Assembly (NCBI GenBank): GCA_934502905.1
Contig: CAKSVK010000056.1
Coordinates: forward strand, 1 to 19,851
Source of the DNA: an uncultured Chitinophagaceae bacterium
GTDB lineage: Bacteria; Bacteroidota; Bacteroidia; Chitinophagales; Chitinophagaceae
Direction of reading: 5' to 3'
DNA length: 19,851 nucleotides
Made by a program: the position numbers and the translations under genes. The notes beneath the pieces were generated by a model, which was given only the letters and a program-made list of their open reading frames with translations, was not told the DNA's origin and made no database searches. This document shows, piece by piece, positions 6,762-14,836 of this stretch. Positions within the stretch are counted from its first letter, which is position 1. Each line of letters begins with the position of its first letter.

Positions 6762-9700
6762 TTATAATTGTGATTCATTGCTTGTTTCAGGTAATAATGA
6801 AGGGGATTTTCTTCCGGCTTTTCGCTGCAGCCAGGCAAATACCTGCGGCAGCACAAACAGCGCTGCAAAAGTAGAAGCTGCCAGTCCGCCCACTACAGCA
6901 CGCCCGAGCGGCGCCGATTGCTCGCCGGCATCTCCCATTCCCAACGCCATGGGCGTCATTCCCGCTATCATGGCAATACTTGTCATTAAAACAGGACGCA
7001 TTCTTATACCGGCGCTTGCTATTGCAGCCCGGGTGGCATCACCATGCTGCAGCCGCAGCTTCTCTGCATTGGTCACGATTAAAATGGCATTGGCTACTGA
7101 TACACCGGTGGACATGATCATGCCCATATACGACTGCAGGTTAAGTGTAGAGCCTGTCAGCAGCAGCAGGGTAAGAGACCCGAGGATCACCGCCGGAACC
7201 GTGGATAAAACCGCCAGCGATAATTTAAAGGACTGGTAGTTGGCTGCCAGTAATAAAAAGATGACCACCACTGCGAACATCAATCCCGACTCAAGACTGG
7301 AAAAAGTATCTTTCAGCAAGCTGCTCATACCGGTTACCTGCACGATCACTCCCCTCGGTGTATGTTCTATTTCATCCAGCTTTCGCTCCACTGTTGCCGT
7401 TGCTTTCCCAAGGTCCTCCTTATGGATATTGGCGCTTACGGTGAGGATACGTCTCGGCCCGGCGCGGTCATATTGCCCCGGCACATACATAGTATGAAAG
7501 CTGGCGATATCCCCCAGTACAGGGCTGCTTTGCCCACGCACCAGCGGTATCTCCCGCAGCTCGTCCATATTGTTCATCACGTATTCCGGTATCTGCACCT
7601 GTATCTGGTACGTGTATGCCTTTTCTTCATCCAGCCACTGATTCTTTTCCGTAAAACGGCTGGACGAAGTGCTGGCTGTAACAGAGCGGGCTATCTCCTG
7701 TACATTCAGTCCGAACTGTGATACTTTCAACCGGTCAAGGGTAATATTCACGACCGGAAATTTCAGCGGTTGCGCAATCTGCACATCTCTCAGGAAGGGT
7801 ATCTCCTTCAGCTTGTCCAGCACCTTATAGGCATGCGTTTCTATCTCCTTCATATCCTTTCCCGCTATCTGTACTTCTATGGGTGTTGCAGCGCCCAGGC
7901 TCATTATTTTTTCCGTCATGTCAATAGGCTCAAAGCTCAGGCGCAGTTCGGGCATGCTGTAGAGTATGTTTTTGCGCAGCACATCTTTCAGTTCGTCCAT
8001 ATTTACTTTATAATGACCGGATAAATTCACCTGCATAACTGCCTCATGTGTTCCTGTGTTAAATACATACAGGTTGCTGGTGCCATAGCTGCTGGGAATC
8101 AGTCCTACATAAGCAGAGCTGATGGCCACGTTGTTATTGACCGTGGTATCAATTATCTGCAGCACCCGCCTTACTTTTTCTTCTGTCCGTTCCAGCCTTG
8201 TGCCATCTATATCTTTAATCCGCAACTGGAACTGGCCATTGTTCAGCTTCGGCATCATATCCTTGCCGATCATATAAAAGCCACCCGCCACCAAAACCAC
8301 CGTGATCATCATATAAGCTAATACCACGGGTTTTTTAAATTTCATCAGCTTTTCTACTACCTTCAGGTAACGGGATTTAAACTTTTCAAATGTATCTTTC
8401 TTATCATCATTTGTTTTATGCACGTGCTGATACCTGCCTTCTCTGATCAGCCAGTTGGATAATATCGGCACCAGTGTCTGGGCAAGCACAAAAGCCACGA
8501 TCATGGTAAAGCCAATGGCCAGCGACAGCGGCAGGAACATGGCCCGGGGCACGCCGGTCATCATAAGCGCAGGTGCAAATACCGCCAGTATACAAAGCAA
8601 GATGAGCAGCAAGGGAAAAGTTATTTCCTCGCAGGCTTCCAGGATGGCCTGCCGCTTGGACTTTCCCATTTCCAGGTGCTGGTGTATGTTTTCAATGGTG
8701 ACTGTTGCCATATCTACCAGGATACCGATCGCCAGCGCCAGGCCGCTCAGGGTCATGATGTTGATGGTTTGCCCCTGCAGGTCCAGCAGCAGCACACCTA
8801 TAGCAATAGATACCGGGATGGTGATCACCACAATGATACTGCTCCGCCAATCTCTTAAAAACAACAGTACCATCAGGCCGGTCAGCAAAGCGCCCAACGC
8901 TCCTTCCGTTACCAGGCTTTTCACCGCATTGACCACAAAAACACTTTGGTCAAATTCATACGTTACATTTACATCCTCCGGCAGCAGGTCCCTTATTTCC
9001 GATAACCTTGCCTTCAGGTTCTGCACCACATCCCAGGTGGAAGCATCCGCAGTTTTAACGATGGGAATATAAACAGACCGCTTTCCGTTTATCAACGCAT
9101 AATCCACGGTAATATCGGTTCCGTCTGCCACCCTGGCAATATCTTTTACCAGCACCGGCACCCCGTTCTTGGTCACCACCGGGATATCTGCAAACTCTTC
9201 TATCTGCTGCACCAACGTATTGATCGTTGTAAGGAAGGTAGTATTATCCAACCGGATATTCCCCGACGGGGACATCACATTAAACTTCGCCAATGCATTT
9301 ACTACTTCATCCGCAGTTAAGTTATAGCTCCTCAACTTATTGGGATCCACATTCACGGTAATGGCCCTCGAGTTGGCACCCAGCGGCGGTGGCGCAGACA
9401 AGCCCGGTATGGAGGAAAACATAGGGCGAACCCGCGTGGAGGCCAGGTCATATATTTCCTTCAGGGTTTTACTTTCGGCGGATAATACCAACTGCCCAAC
9501 CGGCAGCGACGACGCATCGTACCGCACTACCTGGGGCGGCAACGACCCGGGTGGAAAATAACGCATCACGCGGTTCACCTGGGTGGATATCTGGGCGGAG
9601 GCTTCTGCCATATCTGTATCCTCATAAAACTCCAGCTTTATGATGGTAACGCCCTGGATGCTTTTCGAGGAAATATTCCTTACCCCGTTTACGTACAGGA

Positions 9701-9911
9701 ACTGATCCTGCATACGGGTAGCAAAAAAACCTTCCATTTGCTGTGCCGACATGCCGCCATAGGATTCAATTACGTACACGGTAGGCATATTCAACCTGGG
9801 AAATATATCGATCGGGATCTTAATTGCCGTGATAACTGAAAACAGTATCATACTGAATATGATCACCACTGTACTAACAGGCCTTTTAAGCGCCGCGGTT
9901 ACTATTGACAT
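6762..9911 (-). CDS. RND efflux permease with single transmembrane Asp
   Basis: Proton-driven inner-membrane pump of 1049 aa, the normal size for AcrB/CusA-type permeases. It has the usual duplicated layout: TM1 at 12-32, a large periplasmic loop, TM2-6 at about 335-490, TM7 near 530-548, a second loop, and TM8-12 at about 875-1030. In TM4 the usual AcrB pair Asp-Asp (407/408) is D400-M401 (ILVDMATVTIENI). In TM10 the position of AcrB Lys940 is alanine (SVANAILIV, A940). The conserved proton-relay trio is thus reduced to one acidic residue, reminiscent of metal-type (HME) pumps, although the rest of the motif is closer to a multidrug-like branch. No obvious methionine relay for Cu/Ag was recognised. 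The start is 4 nt after the TolC-like stop. Substrate not predictable. Confidence 0.94.
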   Translation of the reverse strand: MSIVTAALKRPVSTVVIIFSMILFSVITAIKIPIDIFPRLNMPTVYVIESYGGMSAQQMEGFFATRMQDQFLYVNGVRNISSKSIQGVTIIKLEFYEDTDMAEASAQISTQVNRVMRYFPPGSLPPQVVRYDASSLPVGQLVLSAESKTLKEIYDLASTRVRPMFSSIPGLSAPPPLGANSRAITVNVDPNKLRSYNLTADEVVNALAKFNVMSPSGNIRLDNTTFLTTINTLVQQIEEFADIPVVTKNGVPVLVKDIARVADGTDITVDYALINGKRSVYIPIVKTADASTWDVVQNLKARLSEIRDLLPEDVNVTYEFDQSVFVVNAVKSLVTEGALGALLTGLMVLLFLRDWRSSIIVVITIPVSIAIGVLLLDLQGQTINIMTLSGLALAIGILVDMATVTIENIHQHLEMGKSKRQAILEACEEITFPLLLILLCILAVFAPALMMTGVPRAMFLPLSLAIGFTMIVAFVLAQTLVPILSNWLIREGRYQHVHKTNDDKKDTFEKFKSRYLKVVEKLMKFKKPVVLAYMMITVVLVAGGFYMIGKDMMPKLNNGQFQLRIKDIDGTRLERTEEKVRRVLQIIDTTVNNNVAISSAYVGLIPSSYGTSNLYVFNTGTHEAVMQVNLSGHYKVNMDELKDVLRKNILYSMPELRLSFEPIDMTEKIMSLGAATPIEVQIAGKDMKEIETHAYKVLDKLKEIPFLRDVQIAQPLKFPVVNITLDRLKVSQFGLNVQEIARSVTASTSSSRFTEKNQWLDEEKAYTYQIQVQIPEYVMNNMDELREIPLVRGQSSPVLGDIASFHTMYVPGQYDRAGPRRILTVSANIHKEDLGKATATVERKLDEIEHTPRGVIVQVTGMSSLLKDTFSSLESGLMFAVVVIFLLLAANYQSFKLSLAVLSTVPAVILGSLTLLLLTGSTLNLQSYMGMIMSTGVSVANAILIVTNAEKLRLQHGDATRAAIASAGIRMRPVLMTSIAMIAGMTPMALGMGDAGEQSAPLGRAVVGGLAASTFAALFVLPQVFAWLQRKAGRKSPSLLPETSNESQL

Positions 9912-9915
9912 GGAA

Positions 9916-11292
9916 TCAGTTTAGGGTTTGTAATAATGCCGGTAATTGATTTTCGAGCATGGCCTGATCAAAAACCGCTTTGCTGAAATTGAATTTTGCT
10001 TCTGCATAATCTCTTTCTGCCCGGTACAGTACAGCAAGCGCTACATTCAGCTCGATAATATTCGTCAGCCCGTTTTTATATAAGGCCAGCTTTTGCCGGT
10101 AAGCAGCGGTTGCAGCCTGCAGTTGCTTGGGAATTTCCTGCAGCCGGTGATAGGCGGTGGTAAGCTCTATCATATTCTGCTTCATATTATTTTTCAAAAG
10201 CGCTTCCTGTTCCTCCAGACGCTTTTCCGCATAAACCGTAGCTGCCTTCTGCGTATTTTCCTGTAATTGCTTTCTCTTGTAATCAAACAGGTTGTAGGTA
10301 ATACCCAAACCTACAAGATAGTTTACCCGCTCAATACCCACACCGGTGTACAATGGCCGGTACTCATCCTTTGCGCTCAGGCTGGAACCACGCCCCCATA
10401 CAGAAGCCTGCAGTAACACCCTGGGCATATATTCCTTTCTGATCTGCTGCTCCCGCTCAAGACTGTTGTCTTTCATGGCACTGAAATATTGTAGCACCGG
10501 ATGGACACCTGTTTCCCGCTGTTGCTTTTCGAGAAAAGCTATATAGCGGGCAATAATTTTATCCTCCAGCAGGCTGTCTACCGCTATCGACTCAACGGCA
10601 AGTCCCGTCAGATAGGAAAGATGGTACCGGAGCTGTGTGAATTGTTTGATAAGATCGAGCCGGAGCAGCCTGGCACTGGACAATTCCGCATCTGCAATGC
10701 TGGTATCTACTCCTGCTTTTATACCACTGATCGCCAGGGCCCGGATCGTCTTTTTAATTTCACTGTTCCGCTCAATAGTCTGCTCCTGGATGCCCACCAT
10801 CTCATTCAGCAGTATAAGCTTCAGGTACACGTCTATGCCTACCTGCTGCAACTGGTACTTAGACTGTTCATAATTCAATCGCTGCACCTGCAGGTCCGAT
10901 GCCGCCACACGGTTGCGGGCATCAAATGCGCCGAAATTGTAAACCTCCCAGTCAAAAGTCGCCACCCCCAGGTCGGTAAGTATTGTATTGGCGCTCCCCT
11001 GGTTACGGACACGGGAATTGGAAGGCACCAGACCATTCGAAAAAAATCCGCCCGGCAGGTTGTTATTGGTGCCGACACCGATCTGCATATTTGCACGCAG
11101 GTTCGGCCACCAGCTATAACGTGTGGCCTCCAGTTGCTGTTGGAAAATATTGACCGCTACAGAATCGCTTACCAGCGAAGGAGCATTTTGCTTCAGCAGC
11201 TCCAGCACCAGCGGAAGCCTTATATAAGAAGATTGACTTTTTGTTACCACACAGGTACATAAAAAGCAACCCATCAGAAAATATCTGATCAT
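9916..11292 (-). CDS. TolC-family outer-membrane efflux protein
   Basis: Outer-membrane channel for the adjacent RND pump, 458 aa from the ATG at 11292; a TTG at 11295 would add one residue. The signal peptide is MIRYFLMGCFLCTCVVTKSQ. Two OEP repeats of long amphipathic coiled coils are visible at about 40-220 and 290-455. The second includes YNLFDYKRKQLQENTQKAATVYAEKRLEEQE and the terminal YKNGLTNIIELNVALAVLYRAERDYAEAKFNFSKA, typical of the TolC family. As the first large gene of the operon it precedes permease and adaptor, giving the order OMF-RND-MFP. It follows a small exported protein by 58 nt. Confidence 0.92.
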   Translation of the reverse strand: MIRYFLMGCFLCTCVVTKSQSSYIRLPLVLELLKQNAPSLVSDSVAVNIFQQQLEATRYSWWPNLRANMQIGVGTNNNLPGGFFSNGLVPSNSRVRNQGSANTILTDLGVATFDWEVYNFGAFDARNRVAASDLQVQRLNYEQSKYQLQQVGIDVYLKLILLNEMVGIQEQTIERNSEIKKTIRALAISGIKAGVDTSIADAELSSARLLRLDLIKQFTQLRYHLSYLTGLAVESIAVDSLLEDKIIARYIAFLEKQQRETGVHPVLQYFSAMKDNSLEREQQIRKEYMPRVLLQASVWGRGSSLSAKDEYRPLYTGVGIERVNYLVGLGITYNLFDYKRKQLQENTQKAATVYAEKRLEEQEALLKNNMKQNMIELTTAYHRLQEIPKQLQAATAAYRQKLALYKNGLTNIIELNVALAVLYRAERDYAEAKFNFSKAVFDQAMLENQLPALLQTLN

Positions 11293-11350
11293 CAAAACAT
11301 GAGATTAAGATGGACAAAACAATTACGTGTTCAATTACAAACAGAAATGA

Positions 11351-11728
11351 TTATGCAGCAGGGGGTCCCCGCAATTGTTTCTCCACCGCCGGTTCCTCTG
11401 ACGTCTGCCGGACCAGAAATGAAGTTGTTTTGATATGGTATTGCAGCAATGGCGAATTGCCCGGCTCCGGCGCCAGCTCAAAAAAATCAGTATTGCTGAA
11501 TTTTTTATTCAGCCTGAGCCCCGCATTTTTACTTTCCTGCTGAAAGCCCGTAGCATCCACCAGCTTTTTTGCCTTCAGTTCCTGCGGAACAGATTGCGTA
11601 AAAACAAAAATACTGGCATGCTGAAAAAAGGGATTGACGGAAATGAGTTGTGTAACGAAGAATAAACCGTGCAATATGATAATCGCACAAAGCCTGAAAC
11701 CAGCCTTGACCCCTTTATTCTTTCTCAT
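11351..11728 (-). CDS. Small exported hypothetical protein leading the efflux operon
   Basis: 125 aa, function not recognised. A basic N-terminus (MRKNKGVKAGFRLC) and hydrophobic stretch AIIILHGLFFVTQL suggest a signal peptide or single anchor. The rest is polar and probably periplasmic, with a central RLNKKF motif. From memory, small Bacteroidota proteins with a similar LNKRF-like segment occur before heavy-metal efflux genes, but I cannot verify this. It lies on the same strand 58 nt upstream of the TolC-like gene, so it may be the first gene of the efflux operon and perhaps a clue to its substrate. The coding call rests on an open frame, a leader and the operon position. Confidence 0.55.
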   Translation of the reverse strand: MRKNKGVKAGFRLCAIIILHGLFFVTQLISVNPFFQHASIFVFTQSVPQELKAKKLVDATGFQQESKNAGLRLNKKFSNTDFFELAPEPGNSPLLQYHIKTTSFLVRQTSEEPAVEKQLRGPPAA

Positions 11729-12214
11729 TATGCCGAAGATAATGAATTTGCTTTTTTAAATAATAACAGCAACGAAGTTATTAATTAGCTTGTGGCAAAA
11801 AAATCAGCGATCCGGTATCCGGAACGGAAACTAACGCTACAGGATAACCGCTGTATACAAACCTGTAAACAACAGGCAAAATATAAAGCTGCTGCAAACC
11901 TTACAGGAGCCGCATACATAAAAAATCAACTGCAGAAAACAGACTGCCGCCTGTTGAACAAAGCGGACTAAGGAGATTTCTTAAAAAAATCACAAAACCG
12001 TACAAGTGCAAATTATTTATCATATTTCTTCTGTAATGTTTTTCCTTCAGTAGTCGCTAAAAAAAGCGAGTCTTCCTCTATTTTTTTAACCGTTTCACGT
12101 AAAATTTATTCCAACAGCGACATACCTTTCGCTTTTTCTGAAAGCCTGTGGCTTTCCCATCCCGGATCAGCTTCCTGCCGCCCGTAAAAAACTGCCTGAT
12201 GTAGTGGATTTCAC
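11729..12214. other. Divergent intergenic region, no gene seen
   Basis: About 490 nt between the minus-strand efflux operon and a plus-strand small gene. It must contain the efflux promoter, but I found no perfect TAnnTTTG box facing left. Two small inverted repeats are visible: TCGCT/AGCGA with a 6-nt loop at 12054-12069, and GAAAGCC-TGT-GGCTTTC at 12140-12156, a perfect 7-bp stem not followed by a T-run. Either could be an operator or an incidental hairpin. Confidence 0.4.
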
Positions 12215-12245
12215 TTGGTTACGAACAAATTGGAAATTATTTTTG
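12215..12245 (+). promoter_or_regulatory. Bacteroidota-type promoter for the 12254 gene
   Basis: TTG at 12215-12217 and TATTTTTG at 12238-12245 are separated by exactly 20 nt, matching TTG-N20-TAnnTTTG. The predicted start near 12250 gives a leader of only a few to about 15 nt. This box explains why a TTG-initiated longer reading frame at 12215 is not real: that TTG is the -33 element. Confidence 0.72.
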
Positions 12246-12253
12246 CCGTAGCT

Positions 12254-12565
12254 ATGAACACAATAATGAAATCGATAACCGCACTATTTTTCCTGCTGGC
12301 TTTTGCAGGAGGTGGTATCGTGCAGGGTATTATTGTGTCCAAACAGCAACTCGCTGAAACATTTACGGAAACATCTTCTAATCAACAAAAGGAAGATTCA
12401 TTAAAAGAAAACGAAATCGCGCGGGATATACACCATGCCTTTGATATTTTGCTGGCAGGTTGCCTCGCTTCCGAAAATGATCTTCAATGTCCGACGGTAA
12501 TGCATGGCGTTCTGTCGGCATTTGACGCGGTTTTTTCGCCTCCTCCCAACCGTTATTTGTCCTGA
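12254..12565 (+). CDS. Small exported hypothetical protein
   Basis: 103 aa, not recognised. The leader (ITALFFLLAFAGGGIVQG) indicates export or a membrane anchor. The mature part is acidic and polar, with a cysteine at GCLAS and another at LQCPT, and ends in SPPPNRYLS. Initiation could be at 12254 (MNTIMKS) or at the in-frame ATG 12266 (MKS). The latter leaves a more plausible short leader after the predicted transcription start. A perfect phylum promoter just upstream supports a real gene. It lies divergent to the efflux operon and 99 nt before another small exported protein. Confidence 0.55.
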   Translation: MNTIMKSITALFFLLAFAGGGIVQGIIVSKQQLAETFTETSSNQQKEDSLKENEIARDIHHAFDILLAGCLASENDLQCPTVMHGVLSAFDAVFSPPPNRYLS

Positions 12566-12664
12566 CACTGCTTCTATGGCAATGCGCCATCATTGTTATT
12601 GATAACGAAGGTTATTGTAAACTTTCGTCCGTTTTTATATTCAAAACTTAAAAATCTGATACAT

Positions 12665-13039
12665 ATGTTTTCTATTAAAGCATCTACATTACTCATTACG
12701 TTGTCCGCTTATTCCGTTTTAAGCTTTGCCCAGCCAGATGCCGTGTATACAAAAAATACAGCGCCTGCGAAAAAGGCAGATACCGGCGCTCCTTCTTTTA
12801 AATACATTAAAACAAATTCGCAGGGTCCGAATGAACTTGAGCAGGAACTCATGCAGATGTTCCCTGAACTGGTTAAAGAAAAAGAGGTTACCTATATGTA
12901 TGGTAAAAATGCTTATCGCACTAAAAAAGTGAAAGTCCTGGACGAAGAAAAGCTACCCCACAAAATGGTGGCCCTTATAAAAGCGCAACAAACAGAGATT
13001 GAAAAATTAAAAGCTGAAATAGCTGAATTAAAAAAATAA
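12665..13039 (+). CDS. Secreted hypothetical protein with C-terminal coiled coil
   Basis: 124 aa starting at the ATG 12665. This start gives a clean signal peptide (MFSIKASTLLITLSAYSVLSFA, cleavage before QPDA), whereas a 24-residue upstream extension has no leader character. The mature protein is lysine-rich. It has a conserved-looking centre (FPELVKEKEVTYMYGKNAY, KKVKVLDEEKLPHKMV) and ends in a short coiled coil (QQTEIEKLKAEIAELKK). Coiled-coil tails like this are common in small periplasmic proteins and in chaperone or adhesin caps. No family recognised. A perfect terminator follows 12 nt after the stop. Confidence 0.7.
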   Translation: MFSIKASTLLITLSAYSVLSFAQPDAVYTKNTAPAKKADTGAPSFKYIKTNSQGPNELEQELMQMFPELVKEKEVTYMYGKNAYRTKKVKVLDEEKLPHKMVALIKAQQTEIEKLKAEIAELKK

Positions 13040-13051
13040 AACAATCGAGAT

Positions 13052-13094
13052 TTTTAATAAAAAAGCTGCCCAATGGGCAGCTTTTTTATTAAAA
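13052..13094 (+). terminator. Strong intrinsic terminator, probably bidirectional
   Basis: A perfect 20-bp stem (13052-13071 with 13075-13094) has a 3-nt loop AAT. The GC core GCTGCCC/GGGCAGC is followed by TTTTTTATT and mirrored by AATAAAAAA on the left, so it can work in both directions. It closes the 12665 gene and insulates the amt promoter. Confidence 0.93.
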
Positions 13095-13339
13095 TTATTA
13101 ACATATTTTATTTAATAATGTTAAAAACTGATTATTGGGTTTAAAATTTTATTTATTGATAATCAATAATTTAAATAAAAAATATCTCCTTTAACGCCAT
13201 ATTTAAAATATCAAAGCTTTCAAATAAATGAATTATTAATTTTAAAATATAAATAATTTTTTATGAAATTATTCAAAACATATATAGTTTTGTTTAAAAA
13301 TTACAAATTATTTATTTTTTTAAAATCAAATTCTCAGTC
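13095..13339 (+). promoter_or_regulatory. Extremely AT-rich amt leader with promoter and inverted repeat
   Basis: This 245-nt stretch is the strongest composition outlier in the window. In 13201-13320 only 11 of 120 bases are G or C. It contains TAGTTTTG at 13285-13292, a perfect -7 box (TAnnTTTG) without a clear TTG at -33, giving a predicted leader of about 40 nt before the amt ATG at 13340. An inverted repeat TTATTGAT-A-ATCAATAA (13153-13169) lies farther upstream and is a candidate nitrogen-regulator operator. No sigma-54 -24/-12 pattern was seen. Confidence 0.55.
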
Positions 13340-14728
13340 ATGGCAAAAAGAACGTTAAAGCAGATTGCCCCCTTCGTAATCCTGGTAGCCATAGCGCTGG
13401 CTGCCATTTTTATCAAGCCGGTTCCAGACTATGTGGCGGCAGCGGACACCTACAGCGCCCCGGACATTGCCTGGGTGATCGTAGCCGCTGCCCTGGTATT
13501 CCTGATGACACCCGGACTGGCTTTTTTCTACGGCGGTATGGTGCACCGTAAGAACGTAATTTCCACCATGATGAAGAGCGTGGTTGCCGCAGGTGTGGTA
13601 AGTGTCCTTTGGATCTTCGTAGGATACAGTCTTTGTTTCGGGGAAGACATCGGTGGCTTTATCGGAAATCCCGCTACCCATTTGTTCTACAAAGACGTAG
13701 CCTCGGGTGAGCCATGGGTAGGAGCACCGACGATACCCAAAACGCTATTCTCGGTCTTTCAGTTAATGTTTGCCATTATCACGCCGGGCCTGGTAGTAGG
13801 AGCTGTGGCAGAGCGGATCCGTTTTACCTCGTATATTCTCTTTATTTCTTTGTTTGCTGTTCTTGTATATGCTCCCCTGGCACACTGGAGCTGGCATCCC
13901 AAAGGATTTCTCTTCGAAATGGGTGCGCTCGACTTTGCAGGGGGTACGGTTGTTCATATTTCCGCAGGATGTGCCGCTTTAGCGGGTGCACTGGTGTTAA
14001 AACGCAGAAAGGCACATATGGAACACAAGGAAATACCGCCGGCCAACATTCCCTATGTATTGATCGGCACAGGTTTGCTGTGGTTCGGGTGGTTCGGATT
14101 TAATGCCGGCTCGGCGCTTGGGGCAAATTCCCTGGCAGTGTCCGCCTTTGCTACCACCAATACGGCAGCGGCAGCGGCTGGTCTTGCCTGGATGTTCTTT
14201 GATGTAGTCAGGGGTAAAAAGCCTTCAGTAGTCGGATTCTGCATCGGAGCCGTTGTAGGACTGGTGGCTATTACACCGGCAGCAGGATTTGTTGCTATTC
14301 CCCAAAGCATTTTTATTGGGGTAGCCGCAGCGCTGGTATCGAACATTGCCGTGTATTACAAGCAAAGATCAACGCTGGATGATACGCTGGATGTCTTTCC
14401 CTGTCACGGGATAGGCGGAATGGTGGGTATGTTGCTCACAGGAGTATTTGCTACCACAGCCGTGAACGAAGCAGGCGCCAACGGATTACTTTACGGAAAC
14501 CCCGGATTCTTTTTCACCCAGTTAAAAGCCATGCTGATATCGGCAGGTTACAGCTTTACCGTCTCCTTCCTCATCTTCAAGTTCATCAATTTTGTTCTTC
14601 CGCTCCGCGTAAGCGCCGAAGAAGAAGAGATCGGGCTTGATGCCAGTCAGCACAACGAAAAATACCTGCAGGGAACCCTGATAGTACATACCAACGGAAA
14701 AATAACCGAGGAACAGGCAACTCTTTAG
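13340..14728 (+). CDS. amt: Ammonium transporter (Amt/MEP/Rh), first copy
   Basis: Inner-membrane ammonium channel-transporter of 462 aa with about 11 helices and an N-terminal hydrophobic segment. Key residues of E. coli AmtB are all found at near-identical spacing: F144 (AmtB F107) in FQLMFAII, W185 (W148) in AHWSWHP, the twin pore histidines H206 (H168) in GGTVVHISAG and H356 (H318) in DVFPCHGIGG, and the inner gate phenylalanine in GWFGFNAGSA near 252-254. The family signature AERIRF and LDFAGGTVVH are present. The C-terminus after VSAEEEEIGLD carries an extra tail of about 22 residues (ending ITEEQATL) not found in the second copy. Usual P-II partner gene glnK is not adjacent. Confidence 0.95.
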   Translation: MAKRTLKQIAPFVILVAIALAAIFIKPVPDYVAAADTYSAPDIAWVIVAAALVFLMTPGLAFFYGGMVHRKNVISTMMKSVVAAGVVSVLWIFVGYSLCFGEDIGGFIGNPATHLFYKDVASGEPWVGAPTIPKTLFSVFQLMFAIITPGLVVGAVAERIRFTSYILFISLFAVLVYAPLAHWSWHPKGFLFEMGALDFAGGTVVHISAGCAALAGALVLKRRKAHMEHKEIPPANIPYVLIGTGLLWFGWFGFNAGSALGANSLAVSAFATTNTAAAAAGLAWMFFDVVRGKKPSVVGFCIGAVVGLVAITPAAGFVAIPQSIFIGVAAALVSNIAVYYKQRSTLDDTLDVFPCHGIGGMVGMLLTGVFATTAVNEAGANGLLYGNPGFFFTQLKAMLISAGYSFTVSFLIFKFINFVLPLRVSAEEEEIGLDASQHNEKYLQGTLIVHTNGKITEEQATL

Positions 14729-14760
14729 CCAAGGACACTTTCGTCAACTACTTTACATGG

Positions 14761-14812
14761 AAAAGGTACAGTTGATCATAAACCTCTGACCAGGTCTACA
14801 ACTGTACCCTTT
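14761..14812 (+). other. Hairpin between amt and porin genes
   Basis: GGTACAGTTG (14765-14774) and CAACTGTACC (14799-14808) form a perfect 10-bp stem around a 24-nt loop that can itself pair ACCT/AGGT. AAA before and CTTT after extend it with one bulge. The following sequence is CTTTCATAAAA. It may act as a partial terminator, tuning porin and second-amt expression relative to the first amt, or as an mRNA stabiliser. Confidence 0.5.
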
Positions 14813-14836
14813 CATAAAACTTAAAAATCAACTGCA

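Noticed and set aside
12215..12253. TTG-initiated N-terminal extension of the 12254 gene
   Set aside because: The TTG is the -33 element of a perfect promoter and the extension has no leader character.
13095..13339. Sigma-54 promoter for amt
   Set aside because: No TGGC-N8-TTGC type -24/-12 element found; a TAnnTTTG box fits better.
13778..13957. Antisense open frames across both amt genes and the RND gene
   Set aside because: Codon-structure shadows of long, well conserved genes.
11921..14836. Shared 14-mer AAAAATCAACTGCA at 11921-11934 and just before the porin ATG
   Set aside because: A single shared 14-mer is expected by chance in a 20-kb window and the contexts differ.
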